Of a DNA stretch of 64,000 nucleotides, positions 35,251 through 47,951 are shown in pieces. Each line of letters starts with the position of its first letter. Position 1 is the first letter of the stretch. Source of the DNA: Hofstenia miamia. Its lineage: Eukaryota > Xenacoelomorpha > Acoela. Location: positions 871,579 to 935,578 of the forward strand of contig SCFE01000010.1 in the NCBI GenBank assembly GCA_004352715.1, given 5' to 3'. Made by a program: the position numbers and the translations under genes. The notes below the pieces were generated by a model, which saw nothing but the letters and a program-made list of their open reading frames with translations, was not told where the DNA came from and ran no database searches.

Positions 35251-36094
35251 CGGACCACCGTATTCCACGGGACATCATACAAGGGTAATTTTTGAGGAAA
35301 ATAGAGTAGACAAAAAAAAGACCAAGTTGGAGCTTGGCCTTATAGAAACGGCAAAATTCAATGTGTTTGAATAAACAGGCCGTCACTTGGGTAGAAATTT
35401 CAGTAAATCTGTTTGGAATATTACGCAGAAGGGCATGTAAGTCACCGCAAATGCAGTAATGTCAGCAATGTGTTCAAAAAATCAAATTTCATTTTCTAGT
35501 TCATAAATTTTACATTCGTTTTTAATTATAAATTCTAGGTGTCTAGTATCCCACCATTGATCTAGCAAAAGAAAAATTGAAGAATTTTTTGATAAAGATC
35601 ACATAAATGGGTGAAACTGGCAGAGCAAGTCCAAAGCTTTCAGCGCTAAGTTTTCGGCTCATGTCGAATAAAAGTAAATAAAGCTATTGAAGTAAAGATT
35701 TAAGGAGAAGCTTTCGTATTTTGCATAAAAATTTCTACAGATAATGAAACAACTCAATAAAGTAACATGAAAACAGAGCTATATTTACAGTATTCCCATT
35801 GTAGGGAAAGGGCGGCGAGGCAGATGACAATACTTAAGGTGAACTTCAATCTTCGATTAACCCTAGGCAAATTTCGACACAAGAACGAAATCGCTAAAGT
35901 TCACAAGCGTAAAAAATTGATCCAATAAAACTTCTTTCGCAAAAAAACTGCATCGAAAAATATTAACTACTGTAACAATTTTGCACTGCGTTCATCTCCA
36001 TTCAACATCCAAAATATAAAGATATTGCTTCACATTTCCCACCATTTCAAAACTAAAGCAAAAAACATGGTTGTAACAAGAGATATACACTGGA
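35251..36094. other. AT-rich stretch without a supported gene
   Basis: No exon or repeat recognised. Confidence 0.4.
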
Positions 36095-36520
36095 GATTAT
36101 TTCCACCGCGGAGAAAAAAAATTCACCGCTAATCACCGCAAAGTACATTTTTACCGCAAACCACCGCAATAAATGATATACCGTGATATACTGCAACAAG
36201 GTCGGTTTTAATCTTCGTAGGTTTTAAAAAAATATATATTTCTGATTTGTTCTTAGGGTTATGGATATGCATTGAAAAGTCTTAAAGACAATTTCTTAGG
36301 TGTTTTGTCAATTCGTCGAATATTTTAAGACTAGTATCCAAACTTCCATGTAATATGATAAATATTTCTATTAACATTTAGTATGTTAAATCCATTCATT
36401 ATATTTCAAACTACAATTTTTTGAGAAATACTTATAGATAAATTTTAAAACAAAGCACGTTATCTTCATAAGTTGTTATAATTCAACCGCTAAGCACAAC
36501 AACTGTTTATATCGCTACGA
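36095..36520. mobile_element. hAT-type MITE, family TAGAGATGAG, truncated copy
   Basis: Shares TTATTTCCACCGCGGAGAAA, ACCGCAAACCACCGCAATAA and internal blocks with 6788-7278 and 55028-55522. Both tips are missing. Confidence 0.65.
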
Positions 36521-36616
36521 GACTTGTCAACGAGCCACAGAAAATCTTTCAATGAGGCTCGTTTCAGCTCGGAATTTTATAAAAAATATTGTGCTCTCAG
36601 AATTTTTTCCATNCCG

Positions 36617-39298
36617 CAGTTTCCAGTGTTTAGCTAACCACTATTGTATTAGTAAAACGTTTTAAGTTGTTAATCAATTAAAACAAAATGACGCTGCAAT
36701 TTGACTAGTGGTCCCGGGGTTTTCATTTATCTCGCTCGGTTCGATTTTGGTTTTGAGTGAAAACAGCGGTTTCAGTGTTTAGCTAACCACTGTCGTATTA
36801 GTAAAACGTTTTAAGTTGTTAATCAATTAAAACAAAATGACGCTGCAATTTGACTAGTGGTCCCGGGGTTTTCATTTATCTCGCTCGGTTCGATTTTGGT
36901 TTTGAGTGAAAACAGCGGTTTCAGTGTTTAGCTAACCACTGTCGTATTAGTAAAACGTTTTAAGTTGTTAATCAATTAAAACAAAATGACGCTGCAATTT
37001 GACTAGTGGTCCCGGGGTTTTCATTTATCTCGCTCGGTTCGATTTTGGTTTTGAGTGAAAACAGCGGTTTCAGTGTTTAGCTAACCACTGTCGTATTAGT
37101 AAAACGTTTTAAGTTGTTAATCAATTAAAACAAAATGACGCTGCAATTTGACTAGTGGTCCCGGGGTTTTCATTTATCTCGCTCGGTTCGATTTTGGTTT
37201 TGAGTGAAAACAGCGGTTTCAGTGTTTAGCTAACCACTGTCGTATTAGTAAAACGTTTTAAGTTGTTAATCAATTAAAACAAAATGACGCTGCAATTTGA
37301 CTAGTGGTCCCGGGGTTTTCATTTATCTCGCTCGGTTCGATTTTGGTTTTGAGTGAAAACAGCGGTTTCAGTGTTTAGCTAACCACTGTCGTATTAGTAA
37401 AACGTTTTAAGTTGTTAATCAATTAAAACAAAATGACGCTGCAATTTGACTAGTGGTCCCGGGGTTTTCATTTATCTCGCTCGGTTCGATTTTGGTTTTG
37501 AGTGAAAACAGCGGTTTCAGTGTTTAGCTAACCACTGTCGTATTAGTAAAACGTTTTAAGTTGTTAATCAATTAAAACAAAATGACGCTGCAATTTGACT
37601 AGTGGTCCCGGGGTTTTCATTTATCTCGCTCGGTTCGATTTTGGTTTTGAGTGAAAACAGCGGTTTCAGTGTTTAGCTAACCACTGTCGTATTAGTAAAA
37701 CGTTTTAAGTTGTTAATCAATTAAAACAAAATGACGCTGCAATTTGACTAGTGGTCCCGGGGTTTTCATTTATCTCGCTCGGTTCGATTTTGGTTTTGAG
37801 TGAAAACAGCGGTTTCAGTGTTTAGCTAACCACTGTCGTATTAGTAAAACGTTTTAAGTTGTTAATCAATTAAAACAAAATGACGCTGCAATTTGACTAG
37901 TGGTCCCGGGGTTTTCATTTATCTCGCTCGGTTCGATTTTGGTTTTGAGTGAAAACAGCGGTTTCAGTGTTTAGCTAACCACTGTCGTATTAGTAAAACG
38001 TTTTAAGTTGTTAATCAATTAAAACAAAATGACGCTGCAATTTGACTAGTGGTCCCGGGGTTTTCATTTATCTCGCTCGGTTCGATTTTGGTTTTGAGTG
38101 AAAACAGCGGTTTCAGTGTTTAGCTAACCACTGTCGTATTAGTAAAACGTTTTAAGTTGTTAATCAATTAAAACAAAATGACGCTGCAATTTGACTAGTG
38201 GTCCCGGGGTTTTCATTTATCTCGCTCGGTTCGATTTTGGTTTTGAGTGAAAACAGCGGTTTCAGTGTTTAGCTAACCACTGTCGTATTAGTAAAACGTT
38301 TTAAGTTGTTAATCAATTAAAACAAAATGACGCTGCAATTTGACTAGTGGTCCCGGGGTTTTCATTTATCTCGCTCGGTTCGATTTTGGTTTTGAGTGAA
38401 AACAGCGGTTTCAGTGTTTAGCTAACCACTGTCGTATTAGTAAAACGTTTTAAGTTGTTAATCAATTAAAACAAAATGACGCTGCAATTTGACTAGTGGT
38501 CCCGGGGTTTTCATTTATCTCGCTCGGTTCGATTTTGGTTTTGAGTGAAAACAGCGGTTTCAGTGTTTAGCTAACCACTGTCGTATTAGTAAAACGTTTT
38601 AAGTTGTTAATCAATTAAAACAAAATGACGCTGCAATTTGACTAGTGGTCCCGGGGTTTTCATTTATCTCGCTCGGTTCGATTTTGGTTTTGAGTGAAAA
38701 CAGCGGTTTCAGTGTTTAGCTAACCACTGTCGTATTAGTAAAACGTTTTAAGTTGTTAATCAATTAAAACAAAATGACGCTGCAATTTGACTAGTGGTCC
38801 CGGGGTTTTCATTTATCTCGCTCGGTTCGATTTTGGTTTTGAGTGAAAACAGCGGTTTCAGTGTTTAGCTAACCACTGTCGTATTAGTAAAACGTTTTAA
38901 GTTGTTAATCAATTAAAACAAAATGACGCTGCAATTTGACTAGTGGTCCCGGGGTTTTCATTTATCTCGCTCGGTTCGATTTTGGTTTTGAGTGAAAACA
39001 GCGGTTTCAGTGTTTAGCTAACCACTGTCGTATTAGTAAAACGTTTTAAGTTGTTAATCAATTAAAACAAAATGACGCTGCAATTTGACTAGTGGTCCCG
39101 GGGTTTTCATTTATCTCGCTCGGTTCGATTTTGGTTTTGAGTGAAAACAGCGGTTTCAGTGTTTAGCTAACCACTGTCGTATTAGTAAAACGTTTTAAGT
39201 TGTTAATCAATTAAAACAAAATGACGCTTCAATTTGACTAGTGGTCCCGGGGTTTTCATTTATCTCGCTCGGTTCGATTTTGGTTTTGAGTGAAAACC
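36617..39298. repeat. 149-bp satellite array, 18 monomers
   Basis: GCGGTTTCAGTGTTTAGC recurs every 149 bp from 36766 to 39299. With the diverged first unit (36617) that makes 18 monomers. Internal units look identical. Changes appear only at the edges: the first unit has GCAGTTTCCAGTG and CTATTG, and the last has GCTTCAATTT and CCGCGG. The monomer holds GTCCCGGGG and CGGTTCGATT. The right edge runs into GATATACTGCCGGGCCCTAG, which looks like a hAT-like element end, so the array seems to be expanded from inside a transposon. A single N at 36613 marks its left edge, so true length is unknown. Confidence 0.95.
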
Positions 39299-41262
39299 GC
39301 GGTTTCAGTATTTTTTTCGATATACTGCCGGGCCCTAGTTAAATGATGATGAAAAAAATAACATTAATATTTTTGAAAACAGAGAAAACCCCTAACCCGC
39401 GAAAACAGAGCGGTTAGCACAATTTCGGCAACATATTTATCTTCGGGATTTAAGCCACACTAATCTCATCACAATTTATCCCTGAAAAGAAAAGTCCCCC
39501 GAAGTTATTGGATTAGCCGTGTACTTGGCATTGCGCAATTTGGTAATGGCAAAAGAAATTTGCAGATTTCGTGAAGGTTGAAATTTTAACTTGAAAAATT
39601 AAAATGCAGATTTAGGTCTAGCGTCCAGTGGAGAATGGAAGGATGTAGAAAAATCAAATGAAATACATTATAATATGTTGATTCTAAATTACGCGACGTG
39701 TCCTTGATTATACTAACGTGTGGATGTAGCAATTTCAGACATAGATATCCATTTGATATTCCTTAATGTCCCAAACAGTAAATTATTTTGGATATGATAA
39801 AAACACCGTTTCTCCACACTTGTGGCTTAATACACGTTATTTGCATAACAGCTCCCAAATATAGCCAATGAATAATTGGAAATTCTTTTGATGTTAAAAT
39901 TTCATACACATTTTATAATGGCATAAATAGGACTTCCTACTGCGACTAGAAGCAATTATGGTCTTATCATTTTATCTGAATTGGACTACAATACATTTTT
40001 TATTATTTAAACGTGGTCATAGAAAATTACTTATCTATAAAAATGGCTATAGTAGAAATAGAAATATATTATTCCAAGTGGTAGTGATTTGAATTATTAA
40101 TACACTTTACGACTTATTACAATATCCGCTCAATAGTCGGTTGAACAGCTTCAAACGACTATAAGGAGTAGTGTTGCTTCTAGTGATCAGGTACGTAAGA
40201 ATGATGCATAATGTCCAAAATAAAGCACGCGCATTTTCAAATGCCTAGTTTATATCTTAATAACATGATCACTTTTGAAATTGCACCGGATTTTTCAGGA
40301 TCGGATCTGTATTTTTAAAAATCGGATTATGTCGGATCTTTAAATTCATATATCATAGAGTGCAGTTACTTTGTGCACATGAGGCTACGAAGAACATAAA
40401 CTGATTCATTGCGTTATATTTCAATAATAAGCTAATTTTGTGTTTAATTTTTGTGTAAATTTGGTTCGGCTTTGCATCTGCACTTGTCTATTTTTTAAAG
40501 TAATAAATACACCCTGATTTTTGAACAATCAATTTTAACATTGTTAAAATTTCCCGCGGTTAGTATCCGAACTCGACCCAACCAGGAATAGGGTCATTTT
40601 TAATAGGACTCCTGATGTCACTCCATATTCAAATTAAAATGTAAGATTTTGAATGCTTGGTGATTACTGTTCCTGGATCAAAATTTGGAGTTTAGGTGAC
40701 GGGGATCGTTCTAAAGAAATTCAATAAGAAATATTCCATAAAAACGTCTGGTAGTGCACTTCGAATATTTCTTATTGAAATAAACGAAGATAGTAAGTAA
40801 CCTTACACTAAATTGCAAAATTGTAAATATTTATAGTAAACATTAAGTGACATTCATAAAAGCCACGTCGGGGAATTGCAGACGATCAAAACTAAATCTT
40901 AGCTTTGGGGTGTAAAAGTCATACTATAGTATCCACATGGATTTTCACAGTTTATTTATAAATATGACTAAGACGAAAGGAGAATGAACAGACTACCATC
41001 GTCTGAATAATTTTTAGTAAAACAACTGAGGTTTGTGTGACTAATTGTATTCAAGAAAATTTCGATTTAATTTATGTATTTACCTTCTTAGTAATATGAA
41101 AATATATTTGGCAAAAAATATCACTGGCATAATAGCGCGTATATACACTAGCTTTTTTAAATCAAGCCTCATTAAATGACTAAATTACTAATGGATCTTC
41201 AGATCTCAATTCAATTTATTCCTAACGTTATCGGATAATTTTCAGATGAAATAGAGTAAGCC
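39299..41262. other. AT-rich stretch without a supported gene
   Basis: After the satellite's flanking element end (to about 39330) no gene is recognised. Confidence 0.4.
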
Positions 41263-41391
41263 TCAAATTTCAAATCGTTTCACAAAACAAAAATATTTGT
41301 AGTATTCAGGACAAATGTTCATGTACCATCCATTGCCATTCCATCTTAATGTGGTACGGTTGCCTTCATCCCTTCCCATGGGAATCTCGTG
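41263..41391 (-). CDS. Candidate terminal exon, unidentified gene
   Basis: Minus-strand exon candidate. A pyrimidine-rich acceptor ending TTATTTAAG precedes 42 codons starting HEIPMGRDEGNRTTLRWNGN and ending FVKRFEI and TGA. An AATAAA lies 43-48 bp after the stop (41215-41220). The Gly/Asn/Arg/Trp content differs from the surrounding AT-rich noise. I do not recognise the family and found no upstream exon. Confidence 0.3.
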   Translation of the reverse strand, partial: HEIPMGRDEGNRTTLRWNGNGWYMNICPEYYKYFCFVKRFEI

Positions 41392-42846
41392 CTTAAATAA
41401 CACAAATGAATTTTGATCAAAAAGAAGTTGAAACTGAAGATCTTAAATTGCTTGGAATTGTAAACGAAATAAATAGGTTTTTGTTAAGTATTTGCTAAAT
41501 TTCTCAATGACAGAAGTTATCATGGTCTATACGTACAGTCTGGCATTTAGAATTTAGTACACTGGTAACAAAAGACTTCATTTTTGGGAAATTCCGAGAG
41601 GAGGTAAATGAACATTTGCTTCGAAGCATGGCCTACTAAATCAATGTTAGTCGTCCATGTTCGAAGCCATTTGAAAATTTTGATTGTCTTTCTTCAAGTA
41701 CCCAAACTAAAACCACAAACTACGACAGTAGTTGTAAATATGTGCAGCAGTTGTGTTTTGAAAACTTTTTCAATTGAACAATGAATTCTACTATGTAATA
41801 TTGAGGGTGATATTGGATTGATTACTAGATCTTTACTTGTTTATAATATTGCAACTCAGTTTTGTAAAGTTGTATTAGTTTTCACATAAGGTTAGTCCCA
41901 GTCCAATTTACTCGCATTTGGTCCCAAGGCACATCTTATATTTGGACCAAAGTGACAAAAATTATGTATAAAATTCTGGTCTCAGTCTTTTCATCTCTAA
42001 TCCGAGTCCCATGTTAGTCTTAATCCGACGAAAATATTTAGTCCCATGAGAATAGGACCAGTAAATAATTAAATAGTTCCGTAGATCCTATTTTCACAGC
42101 ATAAAAAGCATGATTACCACAGTGGAATAAAAAATGTATGCAGCATTTAAACTCCAATTGAAAAATATTAAAAATTTATCGCATACAGGGATACAAGCAT
42201 TGATAAAAATAGTTTTGCAAATGGAGACATCTATTTGGTAAATAAGAACTAAGAAAATAAAGCGCGTTTGCTTAAACGGTTAATAAGGCAGTCGACTAAT
42301 TATCTGTCCCTACATTTATTAATGCATTCGTCAATTATTGACCGGCGATGCCTTAAATAGCAGCGTCAATTTTGACTTAAAAGTGAATTCGCTTAACAAT
42401 GGATACTAAATGACGCCTTGGAATTTTTGGAATTATGTCAGCTTTACCAGGGTTGGCTAAACAGATTTTTGGAAAGCCAATGGACAAATTGCAAAAATCA
42501 AATTTATAAGTGAGGGAAATACAATTCATTAAGGTAGAAGATATACATGTACATTTATCATTTTTTGCAACACTTTATCTAAACATACTTTTTAGTTGTG
42601 CATAAGTAATGCTAATTAGCTGGAGAACAAAATATGAATATTTCTTTCATGCAGTGTAACATAAAAACTATTCATAGTGGAGAAAACAAAATTAGTACAA
42701 TGATAAAGGACATATATATCTACTGCATGAGTGGAAAATAGTTATAAATTTTTGAAAATAGTTATAAATTTTTAAAAAATGACATTTTAAAATTTGTGCA
42801 AATTTCAAGGCATATACTAAATCAAGTCACGACAAAATTTTCTTCA
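41392..42846. other. AT-rich stretch without a supported gene
   Basis: No exon or repeat recognised. Confidence 0.4.
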
Positions 42847-42853
42847 GTAATAG

Positions 42854-43428
42854 CAAGGCCTACTGTAATCACGGCCTGGCGATTTGCAGTAAAATTAACA
42901 AAAATGAGGCCGCAAACATACTTCGCTACAGACCAAGATTTGATGCAAAAAAACGATTTTAAATAACCAAATCAAAGAATTAGCTATTGTACACATCTGT
43001 GCACCGTTTGGAGCGATTTGCTTCCTTTAAAATGGCAAAAACCACCTTCAAATATTATGAGGCCATTCACAATAAACAATCATCTTTCTGCATATCAAAA
43101 TTTATGATTTGTCCTCATAAAAATCAGCAAATGTAGATGTACGCAAGCAGAAATGTAGCTCTAACCATTCTACTTTGAGATGATATATTTCTAGAAATTT
43201 AACTTACTTCTTTGCTTGTGAAAACCTTTAATTGTTTGATGAACCCTTTTTTTGTTGCCAAGAAAATGCAATGGCTGTAACTCCACAAATTTTATGGGAA
43301 TTTCTTATATTCTTTGTATTGCATATTTGGACAAAATTTTACACTAATTCCCTACTTACAAAAGTATTTATTGCTACTTTTCGTTTTTTGTACTGCAAAT
43401 CGCCAGGCCGTGATTAAAGTAGGCCTTG
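42854..43428. mobile_element. MITE family CAAGGCCTACTGTA, copy 2
   Basis: 575-bp element with inverted ends of about 37 bp: CAAGGCCTACTGTAATCACG and CGTGATTAAAGTAGGCCTTG, with GGCCTGGCGATTTGCAGTA inside the left one. It is flanked by GTAATAG at 42847-42853 and 43429-43435 (7 bp, or 8 with the next C). A 61-codon open frame inside has no domain. Confidence 0.85.
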
Positions 43429-43659
43429 GTAATAGCAATGACATTTCTATTCCACTCATTCATTAGTATATATATCCAGGAATACACACACAAAATTTGG
43501 TGATGATGTCTTAAAAAATAACTTCAAAAGAGTGCACCAAAGCTGAGATTGTATGCGAAAAAACACATTTCGAGATAGACAAAAACAAACTTTATTCACC
43601 TATTTCCACTAATCAAAAGCAACTTTTTCATAAATAGGGCCTTCTCCTACATGCATTTT

Positions 43660-44262
43660 GTTCATAAACCCTTTTTTCAAACTTCTAATAGTCTTTCTTC
43701 ATTTTTTGCTGGCTCAGTTTACTTATGGGCAGTCTGTTTCAGTCTCTTAATGACCCTATAAAGACAAGCTTCAGCAGTGATGCCCACAGCTGGTACTCCC
43801 ATTTGTCCAAATAGCCTTATCACTGACACCATCCCATTATTGAAGTGCAACACCTCACTCTCAACAAAATACTCTTTGGAGCAATTATCTCAAATAAATT
43901 TATTTAGGCTTTCATTACTTTTCTGGATTTTACGTGAACAAATTTTGATATAAGTTCAGTCTATGTCAGTCTATCAAAAATACGCTATACTTGTTCAAAT
44001 ACAGCCTCAGGTAATCCATTGGTATATTTATAAGTCTCTGGATCCTTGACATATCCACACCATGATAGTTCCGCTTTGCTGGGCAGTTGTAATGCAAGGG
44101 CTTAGTAGCAGTGGAGATGACATGCAGCAGAACTATAGGTCCCCAACATTATGACGAATGGCCAGATCATAATAGTTTTGTAAAGTCTCTATCTTGTTAT
44201 CGGTAAGCCTGTTCTTCCCACCAATAGGCAACTATCACAAACGTTTGACCGCGCAGATCGTT
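43660..44262 (-). pseudogene. Mutator-like transposase relic
   Basis: Minus-strand reading, broken by frameshifts and stops, in order: VCDSCLLVGRTGL, LTDNKIETLQNYYDLAIRHN, SWCGYVKDPETYKYTNGLPE, AVFEQV*RIFDRLT, KFVHVKSRKVMKA, FEIIAPKSI and GVPAVGITAEACLYRVIKRL. This is the order of a widespread invertebrate Mutator-like transposase domain (LTD..IDTLQNYYGLAIR...SWC.Y...LP..V...I.P.F..LS...L..KCLHG.TQN.NES). The name rests on recalled motif order. Confidence 0.65.
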
Positions 44263-44759
44263 TTTGAGGTTGAGACATGCTGTGCCAACCAATTTCTGAA
44301 AATTCCCACATCACTCCAACTTTTCTATTTGCACACTATCCCCATAAGACTGTTCAGCAGATACAGATACACAGGAAGATGAATCTCCATCTCTTAAGTA
44401 CTATGTATACATGAGATTGTGTTTGAGCGATTATATATATATTTTTTTCCACAGCCCTATTCTTTGGTCTACATCGATTTCTTTTTGATCCCACTTTGAC
44501 ACAATATGTTTCCAAATAAATTTACTGTAAAATCAGAGCATATAAATTGATAATGTTGACTATAACGATCCTATTTTGATATTTAGATCATGAAAAAAAT
44601 TAGCATGTGAGTAAAGAAAGACTGCAACTCCAGAAAGAAACTTGCAAATGTTGACCTCTAGTGACCGTTGAAAATAACAAGCAGATGAATCTCTTATTGT
44701 AATTCAACAGGTTTTTTCCAATTCACAAAACAAAAGGGTCAAAGTGGTTGCAAGGGAAA
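44263..44759. other. AT-rich stretch without a supported gene
   Basis: Nothing recognised. Confidence 0.4.
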
Positions 44760-46691
44760 TTTTTTAAAATATATATATACTCAAGGGGGTGACAAAAATA
44801 TGAAAAAAAATTTTTGAAAAGGAGATAAACATTTAGTAGGTATGTAATTTTAAAAGAACTAATAATTTAATTTAAAAACCAAAACGAAAAAAGAAATATT
44901 TTTTTCTCCCTTAACTATAAAACCCCTACAAAGGGGGGACCCGGGGCTTAGGCCACCCCCACGATTGGGAAAAACTTACAAAGGTATCAGTATCCCTAAA
45001 CTTAGTAAACAAAAGGGTTTGGGAAGAAAATTTATCTATTTAAAAAAAATTTGACGTGGGAAAAATATAATTAACTATTGAATAAAACTCTAACGTGAGA
45101 AAAATGTAATCAAAATACAAAAATTAATTTCTAATCTATTTTCATTATATTTAGTGAATTTTAACAAATTATAACTATTTTCAATCGTAGTAAGTAAGGC
45201 CTAGCTTTGCTCCACAGTTATCCCAACAAGTCAAAATTCCATGTTTACTAACCCTTATTATCGAAATATAGGCGCGGATGGAAATGGATACTGATATTAT
45301 TACCAAAACAAAACCACATCCGCATCGTGCATACGAACACCCAACCCACATATACATACACACATATATATATATATACATGTATTTATATTTGTAATTG
45401 ACTTTAACGCATACATTTTAACTATACATTAAGTTTGAATTTGCCTGCTGGATGACCCATATTGCTATACTATTTCTATGTCTGGAAAAATACACTACCT
45501 CTATGGACTACGTTATAAAAATGTCTGCTAAAAACTTAATACAGTTGTTTAATTTGAATCCCACTTAAATGATTCTCTTTGATTTAGTTTAACAATAGAC
45601 AGTGAGTAGGCATGGGGTATTTTTTGAAAAAAATCCCAATAAAAATTTTTTTTAAAATTAGCAAAAAAATGCGAACATTCCTCTTTCACAGACAATGCAT
45701 ACTTAATGACAATAATACACTACACTCCTTCGAAAATTTCGTATGATTCTAAATAATGTACACACACACACACACACCAAATCCCCACAAACACACCACC
45801 ACACAATTATATATGTATATGTTACTATTATTTTGTAAATAGTTTTTAGTTTATAGTCTTGTACCAAAGATTTTTTGCAATAAATTGCTTTTGACTCTTA
45901 CCATAATCTTTCCGAAAACAAACTCATTATGAGGGTAAGTAAAAATTATATTAATTTCACATCTTGTTGGAATTTAGCCTTTAACAAAAACACCAAAATT
46001 TTTTTTTATTAATTAACAACCAGCAGGAGGCATGCAGGAGAAAATTTTTTTTTAACAATAAAAATTTTTCAAAAAAAAAAGGAGAAAAACCTCGCAATTT
46101 TTATTCTGGTGGGTGATTATTAAAAAAAAAAAAAAAAAAAAAACACTGAGATCTTATTTATTATTATTTATTAATACATAGATAGGTAGGTGGAAAGAAA
46201 AGTGGGTGGGTGGGCGGGCGCATGGGTAGGTGGGTGGGTGGATTAATAACAACCACAACAACACATATATATATATATACTTGTTTTTATTTTTGTTATT
46301 GACTTTAACGCATTCATTATAAATAAACAATAAGTTTGAATTCTGCTGGAGGAAGACTCATTTTTTAATAATTTTTCTATGTCAAGAAAAAACCACCACC
46401 TCTAACGACCTCATTAAAAAAACTTCTTATAAAATATTAATGTTGTTTTTTTATTTGACTCCCACTATAATTATTCTTTTTTTTTTTGAATAAAAATAGA
46501 CAAGGAGGAGGGATGGGTTTTTTTAAAAAAAAAATATCAATAATTATTTTTTAAAAAAAAATTAAAAAAAAAGTACGAATCTTCCTTTTTCAAAGAAAAT
46601 TCATTCATTAAAAAAATAAACCACCCTACTTCCACGAAATTTTTTTATTATTAATAATTATGTACACACACACACAAACAAACATCCACAA
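44760..46691. other. Suspected low-quality consensus sequence
   Basis: Unusual homopolymer load (A and T runs up to about 20) and pseudo-repeats. 46083-46258 is a distorted version of the clean sequence 46693-46850: GGTAGGTGGGTGGGTGG against GATAGATGGATGGATGG. 46260-46680 is a distorted version of 45365-45770, sharing TTGACTTTAACGCAT, AAGTTTGAATT and the CACACA run. Best read as noisy consensus near a contig end, ending in a single N at 46692. Do not annotate genes here. Confidence 0.65.
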
Positions 46692-46692
46692 N

Positions 46693-47263
46693 AATTTAAT
46701 TCAATTGGTGGATAATGATTAAAAGAAAGAATATAAAAACACTGAGATCCAATTTTTCATTATAGTTTAATACATAGATAGATAGATGGACAGATAAATG
46801 GATGGATGGACGGACGCATGGATAGATGGATGGATGGATAGATATTAACGACAACAATCAAACCTCTGATTGCTACCTATATTGTGTAAACATGAACAAC
46901 CTCAATGACAATAAAAAAACATAGGAATGCTTACTGTATTATAGAAATGTGAAAAAGAAACTTAAATAAGTTAGCATCTTAAAACTAACTGGCCTTTAGG
47001 AAAAAAACGTTAACAGATATAATTCTTTTTAAATAGAATTCCTCGAATAGTTAATGCAACGTTCAATTTCGCAAAGAATTCAAATATTAAAAATCGAAGT
47101 AGCTTCTAATTAATAAATGTGGAAACTAATAAGCATATAATAAAAACGCAAATATTTCAAGTATATAGTATTTGGCCAAATTATAGTCAACGAGAATGAT
47201 TTTAAAGATTTAAAAAGTCATTATAAAAAGTTTCTGGGAAAATAAAAGCTAAAGGTATTTAAG
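46693..47263. repeat. GATG/GATA simple repeat and AT-rich flank
   Basis: GATAGATGGATGGATGG-type tetranucleotide repeat at about 46775-46845, then unremarkable AT-rich DNA. Confidence 0.7.
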
Positions 47264-47399
47264 TTATTCTATGGCGCGGCCTTTTTGCTGAATTTTCTTA
47301 ATAAGTTTCCTTAGTAGTGTCTTCTTTGAAGTTGTTGGCGTCTTTAATGTAATTTTAAGCTGACAATACTTTAAAAGGCATGCTTCGAATTGCACTAAC
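47264..47399 (-). CDS. Candidate terminal exon, basic C-terminus
   Basis: Minus-strand frame of 44 codons and a stop after an acceptor-like ATTAAAG: LVQFEACLLKYCQLKITLKT, PTTSKKTLLRKLIKKIQQKG, RAIE. The tail is strongly basic. No AATAAA close by, no family recognised. Chance or transposon origin is possible. Confidence 0.2.
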
Positions 47400-47951
47400 C
47401 TTTAATGAATGACGTCTAAATTTATGGTCGTAAAGAGGGTTCACAGAAATTAGGAAAACATAAAATATTTCAAGAAATTTTTGTCATTTGGGATTCAAAG
47501 TAAAGGGTACAGTGAAAGCTAGTGTTAGGCAAAAGCACTACCACCATTTAAAGGACATTCATTAATGAAAAGACTATAATACTACATGAAAAAGATTTAA
47601 TGGAATTTTTAATTGTTTATTCAGTTGAAATTTTCTAGAAAAAATCAGAACATAAGCGTGGAAAGTAATCATGTATTAATTAAATAAAAAAGTGAAACTA
47701 AATTTCGACCAGCAAATCAAATACCCGATGGTTTTTTGCATTGACAACTAGAATATTAGTTTTGCTTGGTTAAACAAAAGTCGAAAACAAATAAACAAGA
47801 TCAATGGCGACAAATACCTACATCAAGTACTCTCTAAGTAGCTTATGTTTCTTTTAGAAACTAAGAAGATGTTACGAGTATACTCGCTCCAAGTAAGACA
47901 ACGCATGCCTCCACTTAAATGTTCCATAAACTTTTATCAAATATGGTTTAA

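Noticed and set aside
36740-36755. CGGTTCGATTTTGG as a tRNA-type B box in each satellite unit
   Set aside because: Only a partial match to GGTTCGANNCC, with no A box or cloverleaf around it.
36617-39298. CRISPR-like regular array
   Set aside because: There are no unique spacers: the whole 149-bp unit repeats. It is a satellite in a eukaryotic genome.
43232-43417. 61-codon frame
   Set aside because: Lies wholly inside a MITE and runs into its inverted end.
45181-45381. 66-codon minus-strand frame rich in Tyr/Ile
   Set aside because: Made by a TA/CA microsatellite in a suspected low-quality region.
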